This document shows, one piece after another, positions 14,898 through 20,965 of a stretch of 64,000 nucleotides of DNA (positions are counted from its first letter, which is position 1; each line of letters starts with the position of its first letter). Source of the DNA: a virus; the IMG/VR virus record IMGVR_UViG_3300044613_001789, positions 1-64,000 of that record. One strand, given 5' to 3'. Both the position numbers and the translations under genes were made by a program. The notes under the pieces are model-generated. The model ran no database searches and was not told the DNA's origin. It was given only the letters and a program-made list of their open reading frames with translations.

Positions 14898-15179
14898 TTA
14901 TCGGTAAATCTGCGAATGCTGGGCTTCCAGCCATGTCAGCATCGCTTCATCACTACAAGCGGCTAAAATAAGTCGGAGGTTCGGACTATCCTTGCCGTAT
15001 TCAAGGCGATACCGAGACGTTACCAAATGCGCTTCATCCTCGTCGAGATGCTGAATTAGGATTTCGATTCCATCAGGTACGGATTCGCTTTCCCATCTCA
15101 TCACATAGCAGACATTCAGCATATCATCGACGCCCTTAATCCAGTTTGCGATGATTCGGTTGTAAACTAGCATTCGCAT
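14898..15179 (-). CDS. Hypothetical protein (93 aa)
   Basis: Begins at ATG 15179 after GAGGGAAATAAA. The product is mixed alpha/beta with a long acidic helix region (LIQHLDEDEAHLVTSRYR) and ends EAQHSQIYR. Follows a palindrome-rich spacer. No family recognised. Confidence 0.6.
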   Translation of the reverse strand: MRMLVYNRIIANWIKGVDDMLNVCYVMRWESESVPDGIEILIQHLDEDEAHLVTSRYRLEYGKDSPNLRLILAACSDEAMLTWLEAQHSQIYR

Positions 15180-15229
15180 TTTATTTCCCTCAAATTTGGG
15201 TTATCTCGTTAAATCGTCATTTTGGCCCA

Positions 15230-15287
15230 TTAGACGCGTTCCGCGTCTAACTGGTGTGGTTATAGCTATTCGGACGCGGAACGCGTC
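15230..15287. repeat. Two related palindromes between small genes
   Basis: TTAGACGCG-TTC-CGCGTCTAA at 15230-15250 (9-bp arms) and GACGCG-GAA-CGCGTC at 15273-15287. The cores are reverse complements of one another, so the pair can also form a longer stem. No T-run follows on either strand, so a simple intrinsic terminator is unlikely. Confidence 0.55.
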
Positions 15288-15541
15288 TACGGTGCCAATT
15301 TGGAGGTTTGGAGGGCTTTTAAGTCCCCGCACTCGGCAGCATGGCAAAAACAATCGGAAAATTGTCGCATAGCGTCGGCTAGGTCGGTTGCCAGTTGCGT
15401 TTCCAGGCCATAGTGAACGGCGTAGCCGTTTCGATGTTTGGTGACATATAGCCGGATATCGTCCTGCCGGATAACAATCGTTCCGGTAACTTTGACTTCC
15501 TGTTGGATGCCTTGCCAGTCGCGGTAGTTGTATCGGTACAT
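15287..15541 (-). CDS. Hypothetical protein (84 aa)
   Basis: Start at 15541, AAAGGAGAAAACTGA upstream is a strong ribosome-binding site. The product begins MYRYNYRDWQGIQQEVKVTG and has a C-terminal helix with two Cys and two His (DCFCHAAECG). Unknown function. Confidence 0.6.
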   Translation of the reverse strand: MYRYNYRDWQGIQQEVKVTGTIVIRQDDIRLYVTKHRNGYAVHYGLETQLATDLADAMRQFSDCFCHAAECGDLKALQTSKLAP

Positions 15542-15565
15542 TCAGTTTTCTCCTTTGTGTATTTC

Positions 15566-15985
15566 CTATCTTGCTGAATCGAGTTGATGTTGAAAATGGG
15601 CGGCTAGCTCTTGGGATAGCTGGGCGTTTCGGGCTTGCTGTTCAAAGTAGGCGTTTTCAAATTGTCCCGGCTTACATAGTCGCAGAGGATAAAAACTACC
15701 TAGTTGAGCATCCATTAGGATTTGCTTGGATTCCTCAAGGCTTGCCTTGCTGTATTCAGGCAATCTCTCACAAATCAAATCGTGGAGCATGTTGGCGAAT
15801 CGGCACGCCGTTTGGAAGTAGTTGCAATGGGCGATACACGCCCCTGTATTCGGATCACTAACAGTGAAATCTTTAGCCCCTACTTCACGGACGACGAAAA
15901 AGCATCCGGGCACCCTATAGGCGGGGTAACTGATGCGAGTCAATCCATCTTCACATAAAACAGATAGAATTGTATTGGTTTTCAT
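15566..15985 (-). CDS. Hypothetical protein (139 aa)
   Basis: A beta-rich N-terminal part (RISYPAYRVPGCFFVV) with several cysteines and a helical, glutamine-rich C-terminus (ARNAQLSQELAAHFQHQLD). Lies in line with the operon, 25 bp before the next gene. No recognised family. Confidence 0.6.
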   Translation of the reverse strand: MKTNTILSVLCEDGLTRISYPAYRVPGCFFVVREVGAKDFTVSDPNTGACIAHCNYFQTACRFANMLHDLICERLPEYSKASLEESKQILMDAQLGSFYPLRLCKPGQFENAYFEQQARNAQLSQELAAHFQHQLDSAR

Positions 15986-15994
15986 GATATTCCA

Positions 15995-16411
15995 TTAGCG
16001 TAAAACGAGCGGGTAAAAAGAGTACACTGGCAATCCGGCTTCCCGGCGTGCCATTGCATCAAGAGCTTTATAGCAATCATATTCCGAGTCGCCCCGGCTG
16101 GGTTCGCTTGACATTCCGGGCTTGAAAACTCGCCCGATGCTGCAAAGCGCCCGGTATTCGTCGGACCATTGGCCGGAATGCCATTGGGAGAGATGCCAAT
16201 ACGCGGCGACTAGCAATGAATCCAGCGATACGTACGAGCTTTCACCTATGTAGATCCAATCGTCATTGTCGCCGGGATAGTCGCTTATCAGTCTCGCAAG
16301 CAAGTCTAATGCTTGCACTGTTTTGGCGTAGGTTAGCGGCGGGTTCCGGTGGAAGATCGATTTGTAGATTGCCGTATGCAATGCTTTGATTTTCGGAATG
16401 TGGTTTTTCAT
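15995..16411 (-). CDS. Hypothetical protein (138 aa)
   Basis: The ATG at 16411 follows AAGGAAATTTGAA. The product begins MKNHIPKIKALHTAIYK and is mainly helical (KTVQALDLLARLISDYPGD). Upstream open frame discarded because it overlaps the previous gene and has no RBS. Unknown function. Confidence 0.6.
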   Translation of the reverse strand: MKNHIPKIKALHTAIYKSIFHRNPPLTYAKTVQALDLLARLISDYPGDNDDWIYIGESSYVSLDSLLVAAYWHLSQWHSGQWSDEYRALCSIGRVFKPGMSSEPSRGDSEYDCYKALDAMARREAGLPVYSFYPLVLR

Positions 16412-16427
16412 TTCAAATTTCCTTGGT

Positions 16428-16757
16428 TTAGAGGTATCTTTCGGCAATATCGCCCCACGAACTCACAATAAATCGGCTTTTGTAGTAACAAATTGTGAGA
16501 TCGTAGGTTTCGCCGGTGTGGAGGTATTGGATAGTAAATACATCCTGCCCATAATCGCTAGTAGTGCCCTCAACTCCGAATGTACCCAAATCAGGGTATC
16601 GGGCTTCCGTTAATTGCAGGGCGTGAGCTACGGCATGCGATGGATGCGCATATCTGTATTCAGGGGAGATAATCAGTTTGTCGAATTGTCGCTTGGCATA
16701 GTTGCGGGCTTTCCGCAGATAGTCCAATCGGGATTGTGTGCTTTGTTGCTGGATCAT
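16428..16757 (-). CDS. Hypothetical protein (109 aa)
   Basis: Starts MIQQQSTQSRLDYLRKARN, a basic N-terminal helix; the C-terminal half is beta-rich (DVFTIQYLHTGETYDLTICY). Packed 16 bp upstream of the following gene. Unknown function. Confidence 0.6.
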   Translation of the reverse strand: MIQQQSTQSRLDYLRKARNYAKRQFDKLIISPEYRYAHPSHAVAHALQLTEARYPDLGTFGVEGTTSDYGQDVFTIQYLHTGETYDLTICYYKSRFIVSSWGDIAERYL

Positions 16758-16770
16758 GGTTTATTCCGTT

Positions 16771-17112
16771 CTAAAGTACGTTAGCTAGTGATTTTCGCAG
16801 CGACCGGAATATAGAAAGATGGAATTTCAAAGCGGATAGCATATCTTGAATTGTGCTGAATTGTTGCTCCAAAATACCGCAATTGTCCGCCATTTCGTTA
16901 TCGGTGGTATATTCCAGCAATACACGGAACCCGCCACCGTCGCGGGTATTTCTTTCCACTACTCCTGATATAGAATAGTTCGTGCGGATATAATACCGGC
17001 GTTCTATCGCCGAACTGTCACATTCGACAATGCATTCAGTATGTAGTCCGGATTCTATTAAGTGCGATTGTAATTTGTCCTGTACAGTATCGATACGGGT
17101 TTTGGTTGCCAT
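16771..17112 (-). CDS. Hypothetical protein (113 aa)
   Basis: Start at 17112 after TTGGAGATATC. Its 5' region contains a perfect hairpin (17140-17157) and a tRNA-like element (17162-17206). The product begins MATKTRIDTVQDKLQSHLIE and ends with a helix LKFHLSIFRSLRKSL. No family recognised. Confidence 0.6.
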   Translation of the reverse strand: MATKTRIDTVQDKLQSHLIESGLHTECIVECDSSAIERRYYIRTNYSISGVVERNTRDGGGFRVLLEYTTDNEMADNCGILEQQFSTIQDMLSALKFHLSIFRSLRKSLANVL

Positions 17113-17139
17113 GATATCTCCAATCTAAAGGTTAACAAC

Positions 17140-17157
17140 GGTCGTCACATGACGACC
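17140..17157 (-). other. Perfect hairpin in a 5' untranslated region
   Basis: GGTCGTC/GACGACC with a 4-nt loop (the loop ends can add an eighth pair). It follows directly after the tRNA-like element on the leftward transcript and precedes the RBS of the 16771-17112 gene. No T-run follows, so it is not an obvious terminator. Confidence 0.55.
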
Positions 17158-17161
17158 CCAG

Positions 17162-17206
17162 AGCATACGGCGGGACTCGAACCCGCCGCTAACCGGCTTG
17201 TATGCT
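17162..17206 (-). other. tRNA-like minihelix (acceptor stem plus T arm)
   Basis: Read leftward: a 7-nt strand AGCATAC (17206-17200), a 12-nt linker, a T arm GGCGGG-TTCGAGT-CCCGCC (17187-17169), then GTATGCT (17168-17162), which pairs perfectly with the first strand. The TTCGAGT loop is the canonical tRNA T loop. No D arm or anticodon arm is present. The element overlaps the TAG of the upstream gene by 2 nt. It could be an RNase P or RNase Z processing signal, a relic of a tRNA, or an attachment-site core copied from a host tRNA 3' half. Confidence 0.55.
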
Positions 17207-17474
17207 ATACAATCCAATCGGCATAAGCGCCGACGCATCCATCCCGCCAACAATAATCGGAGCCCGCCCAGCTATCAACGGGCATTCCTTGGATTCCAAG
17301 AGCTTTCTTGATTCGTCGGCTTACGGTTCTATCGCTTGCGGTTGTAGGCACTACAACCGTGCGACGGCGCACCCAACAGTAGTTGCCACTCCAAGAGCCC
17401 CCTTCGTTCCAAAGGTCAGTACATTCGGCACGAATGAAGGCAATTGGGGTACTTTGTTCGCAGATCATTATCAT
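17205..17474 (-). CDS. Hypothetical protein (89 aa)
   Basis: Starts MIMICEQSTPIAFIRAECTD with an internal alternative ATG two codons later. Contains SDRTVSRRIKKALGIQG and a C-terminal Trp/Cys-rich segment (GSDYCWRDGCVGAYADW) recurrent in small phage proteins of unknown function. Overlaps the upstream gene by 4 bp; its stop lies in the tRNA-like element. Confidence 0.6.
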   Translation of the reverse strand: MIMICEQSTPIAFIRAECTDLWNEGGSWSGNYCWVRRRTVVVPTTASDRTVSRRIKKALGIQGMPVDSWAGSDYCWRDGCVGAYADWIV

Positions 17475-17719
17475 TTTCGGTTACTTTCTTGGAGTTCAGC
17501 CATTATGTCGGCCAATTGGTTATCTAGTTCCGGATAGCTATTCCCATACAATTGCACAAATAAGCTGGGGTACAATTCAAAAACCGCAATCGCTTTGGTA
17601 TCGGCCAACAATCGATTCAGGCCAAATCTATTCCGTAGGTCACATACGTCAAGACGTAGGATAGGCATTCCGCCTATGCCTATATCTTCATTCGTGGCAT
17701 ACCATATTTCTCCGTTCAT
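17471..17719 (-). CDS. Hypothetical protein, first gene of the leftward operon
   Basis: The 82-residue product begins MNGEIWYATNEDIGIGGMP. Its Shine-Dalgarno GGAG (17731-17734) is the 3' arm of a small hairpin CTCCA/TGGAG (17731-17742), so initiation may be repressed when this folds. Directly upstream is the terminator of the large structured RNA. No family recognised. Confidence 0.6.
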   Translation of the reverse strand: MNGEIWYATNEDIGIGGMPILRLDVCDLRNRFGLNRLLADTKAIAVFELYPSLFVQLYGNSYPELDNQLADIMAELQESNRK

Positions 17720-17748
17720 TATTTACAATTCTCCAGTTGGAGTAAACG

Positions 17749-17777
17749 AAAAAAGGGAGCCAACAATTGGCTCCCTT
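17749..17777 (-). terminator. Strong intrinsic terminator, leftward
   Basis: An 11-bp perfect stem AAGGGAGCCAA/TTGGCTCCCTT (17753-17763 with 17767-17777) with a 3-nt loop, followed on the minus strand by six T (complement of 17749-17754). It ends a transcript coming from 18.5 kb that contains no protein gene, which is the main evidence for a separate RNA gene there. Confidence 0.8.
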
Positions 17778-18555
17778 GAAACCGACAATCTAGCATTGCA
17801 CTAGAAAGGAGCGGTCTAAACTGAATCGGATTAACTAATTCCTATCGTCTAGATTCTCATATCGGTGGGTTGTTTTGTATTTCGTAGTCTCTATTCCTAT
17901 CGCCCATTCTGGGTTAGCAAACTGCTAACAATTCCTAGTTGCTAGCCATTACTTTGTTTGCTGTCATTTCCTTAATTCGATAGTTGGAGTCATTTTCGCG
18001 GACTCCACAATACTTTCCCTATAGCTCTATTGTGGTGACATTGCCATATCGTAAGGTAGTCCCCTAAGAAAGGTTTGCTACGATATCGCCCACAATCGCT
18101 AACTAGGTTATCCGTTCCCAAAATACGGCAGAACGAACAACCGAGAAACTATTGTTTCGCGACTAACGGGAGTGGACTACTTTTGAAGGTAATCCTATCG
18201 ACCCTCCCGATAGATTAGACGATATTGCTATTCGTCATTCCCCAACCAGTATATGGGGATTAGTGGCTATCCAAATTGTCAAAGATCGGACGGTTTACCA
18301 ATACAGCCAACTATTCGGTTGGGTAATACGGTGGGGTTGTTTCCCATGCGTAGGGTATCGGTAAACCAGGAATGGCGGACTAGGCCGGATGCGTAAGCAG
18401 TCGAAAGCGACTCCTATAACGAGTAATCGGTATATCGGAGATACTGGAAACCGCTTCCCGTATCCTAGGGCCTTTAGGCCCTTCGTCGCCTAAAGGCGAC
18501 CCGGTTTCCATCAGCTTCTCAGCCGGTTTCCACCGCGTCACCGTTTCCCGGCGAC
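17749..18555 (-). ncRNA. Large structured non-coding RNA, about 800 nt
   Basis: No convincing coding frame exists on either strand. Read leftward, the region contains many perfect helices, nested and adjacent: 18445-18453/18502-18510 (9 bp) enclosing hairpins 18467-18482 and 18485-18500; 18292-18299/18360-18367 (8 bp); 18307-18311/18318-18322; 18195-18200/18208-18213; 18239-18244/18254-18259; 18029-18035/18090-18096 enclosing 18046-18053/18079-18086; 17985-17991/18001-18007; 17913-17919/17923-17929. On the minus strand two 5' hairpins have GNRA-type loops (GGAA near 18530, GAGA near 18517). A promoter precedes it and a terminator ends it. Size and phage context recall the large 'ornate' phage RNAs GOLLD and ROOL, but I cannot show homology. 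It could instead be a giant leader for the downstream operon. Confidence 0.65.
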
Positions 18556-18561
18556 GTATGC

Positions 18562-18590
18562 ATGATATCGGCAGCCACTAGCCAAAGCAA
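18562..18590 (-). promoter_or_regulatory. Promoter of the large RNA
   Basis: On the minus strand, TTGCTT (18590-18585), a 17-bp spacer and TATCAT (18567-18562) followed by GC. The expected start is near 18555. The rightward promoter at 19398-19426 has nearly the same hexamers (TTGCAT, 17 bp, TATCAT). Confidence 0.55.
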
Positions 18591-18646
18591 TAGCCAATAT
18601 CCTAGAATTCTGCCAAGAATTACCAAAATAAGGCTCTGGACCAACA

Positions 18647-18678
18647 AAAACACTAGGAAACAATCTTCCCAGTGTTTT
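18647..18678. terminator. Bidirectional terminator upstream of the large RNA
   Basis: AAAACACT/AGTGTTTT (18647-18654 with 18671-18678) with an inner GG/CC pair. T-rich tracts follow on both strands (TTTTCT rightward, TTTTTG leftward). It would insulate the RNA promoter from transcription arriving from the right. Confidence 0.5.
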
Positions 18679-18746
18679 CTAAGATTCCCAGTACCATTCC
18701 TCACTAGACACTTAGTATTTGCGAAAGGGCTTAGAGGCCAAAAACC

Positions 18747-18771
18747 TAAGTCTTTACTACATAAAGACTTA
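18747..18771. repeat. Inverted repeat TAAGTCTTT/AAAGACTTA
   Basis: A perfect 9-bp stem with a 7-nt loop. On the minus strand the sequence GGTTTTTGG follows, so it might act as a weak leftward terminator in addition to the one at 18647-18678. Confidence 0.4.
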
Positions 18772-18812
18772 CGAAAAACGAGAAATAAAAATACCGGTCA
18801 AGGGGTAGCCTA

Positions 18813-18956
18813 GGCCTGCATAGCAGGCCTAGGCATAGAGGGCCTGCATAGCAGGCCTAGGCATAGAGGGCCTGCATAGCAGGCCTAGGCATAGAGGGCC
18901 TGCATAGCAGGCCTAGGCATAGAGGGCCTGCATAGCAGGCCTAGGCATAGCAGGCC
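18813..18956. repeat. Five tandem copies of a 28-bp palindromic unit
   Basis: Four identical 28-bp units (starting 18813, 18841, 18869, 18897) and a fifth (18925) that diverges in its last two bases, then a partial copy. Each unit contains the hairpin GGCCTGC-ATA-GCAGGCC and the palindrome GCCTAGGC. There are no spacers, so it is not a CRISPR array. An iteron-type replication or partition site is possible. It lies 220 bp upstream of the RNA promoter. Confidence 0.85.
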
Positions 18957-19397
18957 ACATGGTAACCGAACTTAAGGTGCAAGGGAGTTAGGCAGATGCT
19001 GCATTCGTAGGCAAGGGGGGTCATATTAGCCGGGCTTATATCCGGCTTGCCGGATGGGCGGATGGTTCAGACCCCCTAATATTTTTATCAAAATATTAGA
19101 AACACCGGCTCCTTGGACGGCTCCGCCGTCCTGGATACCGGCTTTCGGGACCGCTTCGCGGTCAGGTGATACCGACTCGTCTACCATCCACAAACCTATT
19201 ACCGTCTCGTTTGAAGCCGAATACGAGCCACAAATGTCCAGTTTTAGGCTTTACGGTGTAGAATCTTCCATTATTTTTTTATATTTAGAAAAATGAAAAG
19301 TGCCGAAATTGCAGGGATTATCACTCCCCACTCCTATGTCCGGTAGCCCTAGAACGCATTCTGCGTTAAGGCGAAAAGTACGCCGTAATTAGAATAC
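18957..19397. other. Non-coding block with strong hairpins
   Basis: No gene is visible in these 440 bases. Features seen: GGGGGTC/GACCCCC (19016-19022 with 19070-19076) enclosing ATCCGGC-TT-GCCGGAT (19040-19055); an AT-only-core stem CTAATATTTT/AAAATATTAG (19076-19085 with 19090-19099); GGACGGC-TCC-GCCGTCC (19115-19131); GACCGC-TTC-GCGGTC (19149-19163); and a run of seven T near 19275. The mixture of GC hairpins and an AT stem beside tandem repeats would fit an origin region, but this is speculative. Confidence 0.45.
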
Positions 19398-19426
19398 TTG
19401 CATCAGTCGCCGGTAGTAGTTATCAT
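19398..19426 (+). promoter_or_regulatory. Promoter directly abutting the start codon at 19433
   Basis: TTGCAT (19398-19403), 17-bp spacer, TATCAT (19421-19426); an overlapping CATAATGC starts at 19424. With the TATCAT hexamer the transcript would start at 19433, the A of the ATG, leaving no leader and no Shine-Dalgarno site. Confidence 0.55.
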
Positions 19427-19432
19427 AATGCT

Positions 19433-20170
19433 ATGAGCACTTCAATCAGCGACTATACGGCTTTCAAGCAGGCGTGCTTGACTGCGGACCTGAACACCTT
19501 CAAGCAGCACCCGGATATCGTTCCGATATTCGAGCATACGTCTGCCGAGCAAGGAGAAGCGTATCTCCAGGTAATCAGGGAGCGGTATCCGCTCCTGCTG
19601 GCCGCCCTACCTAGACTGGTAGTCAATGATGAGATTGGCGGAGCCAATCGCTGTATCACCCTCAAGGATGGCCCTAGCGTGAGCCCTAGCACGCTCCGGT
19701 ACGTCAAGGTACTAGGAGACTTGATCTACGCTGGGCTAGCGTCAGGAGACGCTATAGTGGAGATTGGAGGGGGTTACGGTGGCCAAGCATTGGTCATCCG
19801 AAATAAGATACTCTGGCAGAGTTATACCATTTTTGATTTACCGGAAGCCGGATCGCTCCAGGAGCGATACTTAGCCGAGCACGACTTGACGGTAGAACAT
19901 GGAGAATTGTTCGTCGGCAGCCGGGTTACTGATTGGGACTTCTGCATTAGCAACTATGCATTCTCCGAATGCAATAAGCAGATGCAGGATTGGTACTTGG
20001 AGCACGTAATCCTGAAGTCGAAGAAGGGTTATATGACCTGTAACTTCATCAGCAGCCAGTTTGGGGTCGATAGCTATTCGCAGGAGCAGCTACTTTCCCT
20101 TATCCCGAATTCCTGGCTAGAAGCGGAGAATCCGCTAACGAGCCCCGCTAACGTCGTCATCCGTTGGTAG
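19433..20170 (+). CDS. Sugar O-methyltransferase-like protein
   Basis: A 245-residue protein with the AdoMet-binding signature AIVEIGGGYGGQALVI followed by YTIFDLPEAGSLQERYL and ISNYAFSECN. This order is that of the putative sugar O-methyltransferase (NanM-like) family found in polysaccharide clusters. It probably methylates a glycan of the virion or host. Its likely promoter makes a leaderless mRNA. The 3' end overlaps the convergent gene by 36 bp. Confidence 0.7.
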   Translation: MSTSISDYTAFKQACLTADLNTFKQHPDIVPIFEHTSAEQGEAYLQVIRERYPLLLAALPRLVVNDEIGGANRCITLKDGPSVSPSTLRYVKVLGDLIYAGLASGDAIVEIGGGYGGQALVIRNKILWQSYTIFDLPEAGSLQERYLAEHDLTVEHGELFVGSRVTDWDFCISNYAFSECNKQMQDWYLEHVILKSKKGYMTCNFISSQFGVDSYSQEQLLSLIPNSWLEAENPLTSPANVVIRW

Positions 20171-20557
20171 AACAACCGGTTTGATGGTGTTTCGGTTGAT
20201 TACCGGCCACTTGAGTTGATCCCTACGTTCGGGATCAACTTGTGTCCAGGATTCCTTCAGCATAGGACTGGTTACCACCAGTAGCTTACCGTTGATATGC
20301 CATATGACCTCGTAGACGCCCGGTGTACGGGTTCTTGGGCGTCGGTTGAAGTAGTCTTGATCGTCAACCAATACCCAGTCCTGTACCCGATACTTGCCGT
20401 TACCCGGTATCTTCTCCCAGAAAATCACCTGGTCGTAGACGTGGACGCCCTTGGCGTCATAGTAGTGATTCAGTTCCAGCAAATCGACATTCCGTTGTTC
20501 TACGCCTGGGCGTAGACCGGGAACGGAGCAGAATAGGCATAGGAACAGGATTTTCAC
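20135..20557 (-). CDS. Conserved protein typical of planctomycete phage-like regions
   Basis: 140 residues; the N-terminus MKILFLCLFCSVPGLRPG could be a short signal peptide. The core NVDLLELNHYYDAKGVHVYDQ, FWEKIPG and ESWTQVDPERRDQL matches a pattern I associate with short proteins frequent in planctomycete genomes and their phage-like segments. The function is unknown. It shares 36 bp with the convergent methyltransferase gene and follows the upstream gene after no gap. Confidence 0.6.
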   Translation of the reverse strand: MKILFLCLFCSVPGLRPGVEQRNVDLLELNHYYDAKGVHVYDQVIFWEKIPGNGKYRVQDWVLVDDQDYFNRRPRTRTPGVYEVIWHINGKLLVVTSPMLKESWTQVDPERRDQLKWPVINRNTIKPVVLPTDDDVSGAR

Positions 20558-20902
20558 CTAGTTATTCTCCGGATCAAAGCCTTCCATGAGTGACGAACGA
20601 AGGATAGCCATCATCGTCTCCGACGCTACCTTACCCGTGACGGCTTCGAACTGTTTACACAGTTCGATAGCCATCGTCTCGTATACCAGCTTCCGGGACT
20701 CCGATTCACCGAAATCAGGTGAAAAGCACGCAGCAATGAAGCTGGCAGCCACAGTACACATAGCGGCTGCCGCCGCTCCGGAGCGATTTGGATCGGCTTC
20801 CCGTTCGTCGAGACTTTGCATCACCGGAGACACGGATTCAGTCAATTCCGCAGCAAAAGACTCCACCATCTCTTCAAAAACCTGCTTATCATAATTCGAC
20901 AT
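20558..20902 (-). CDS. Hypothetical protein (114 aa)
   Basis: Helical throughout, with an acidic N-terminus (MSNYDKQVFEEMVESFAAEL) and an Ala-rich middle (SGAAAAAMCTVAASFIAAC) that might be a membrane-associated helix. Begins at 20902, divergent from the HU-like gene; TATAGT on the minus strand near 20942 may be its -10. Unknown function. Confidence 0.55.
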   Translation of the reverse strand: MSNYDKQVFEEMVESFAAELTESVSPVMQSLDEREADPNRSGAAAAAMCTVAASFIAACFSPDFGESESRKLVYETMAIELCKQFEAVTGKVASETMMAILRSSLMEGFDPENN

Positions 20903-20965
20903 GCTATATTCCCTAATAGACTTTGTTCCAAAACCACCCTTACTATAGCGTATTAACTACCAGAG

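Noticed and set aside
17162-17290. A complete tRNA gene
   Set aside because: The T arm and acceptor strand are good, but no D arm, anticodon arm or matching distant 5' acceptor strand exists; the perfect 5' partner is only 12 nt from the T arm.
18519-18704. A 61-codon leftward frame with a strongly hydrophobic product
   Set aside because: It starts with GTG without a Shine-Dalgarno site, spans a likely bidirectional terminator and the promoter of the large RNA, and ends inside that RNA. The hydrophobic run can be explained by the T-rich minus strand.
18813-18956. CRISPR array
   Set aside because: Repeats are directly adjacent without spacers, are internally palindromic, and no cas gene is present.
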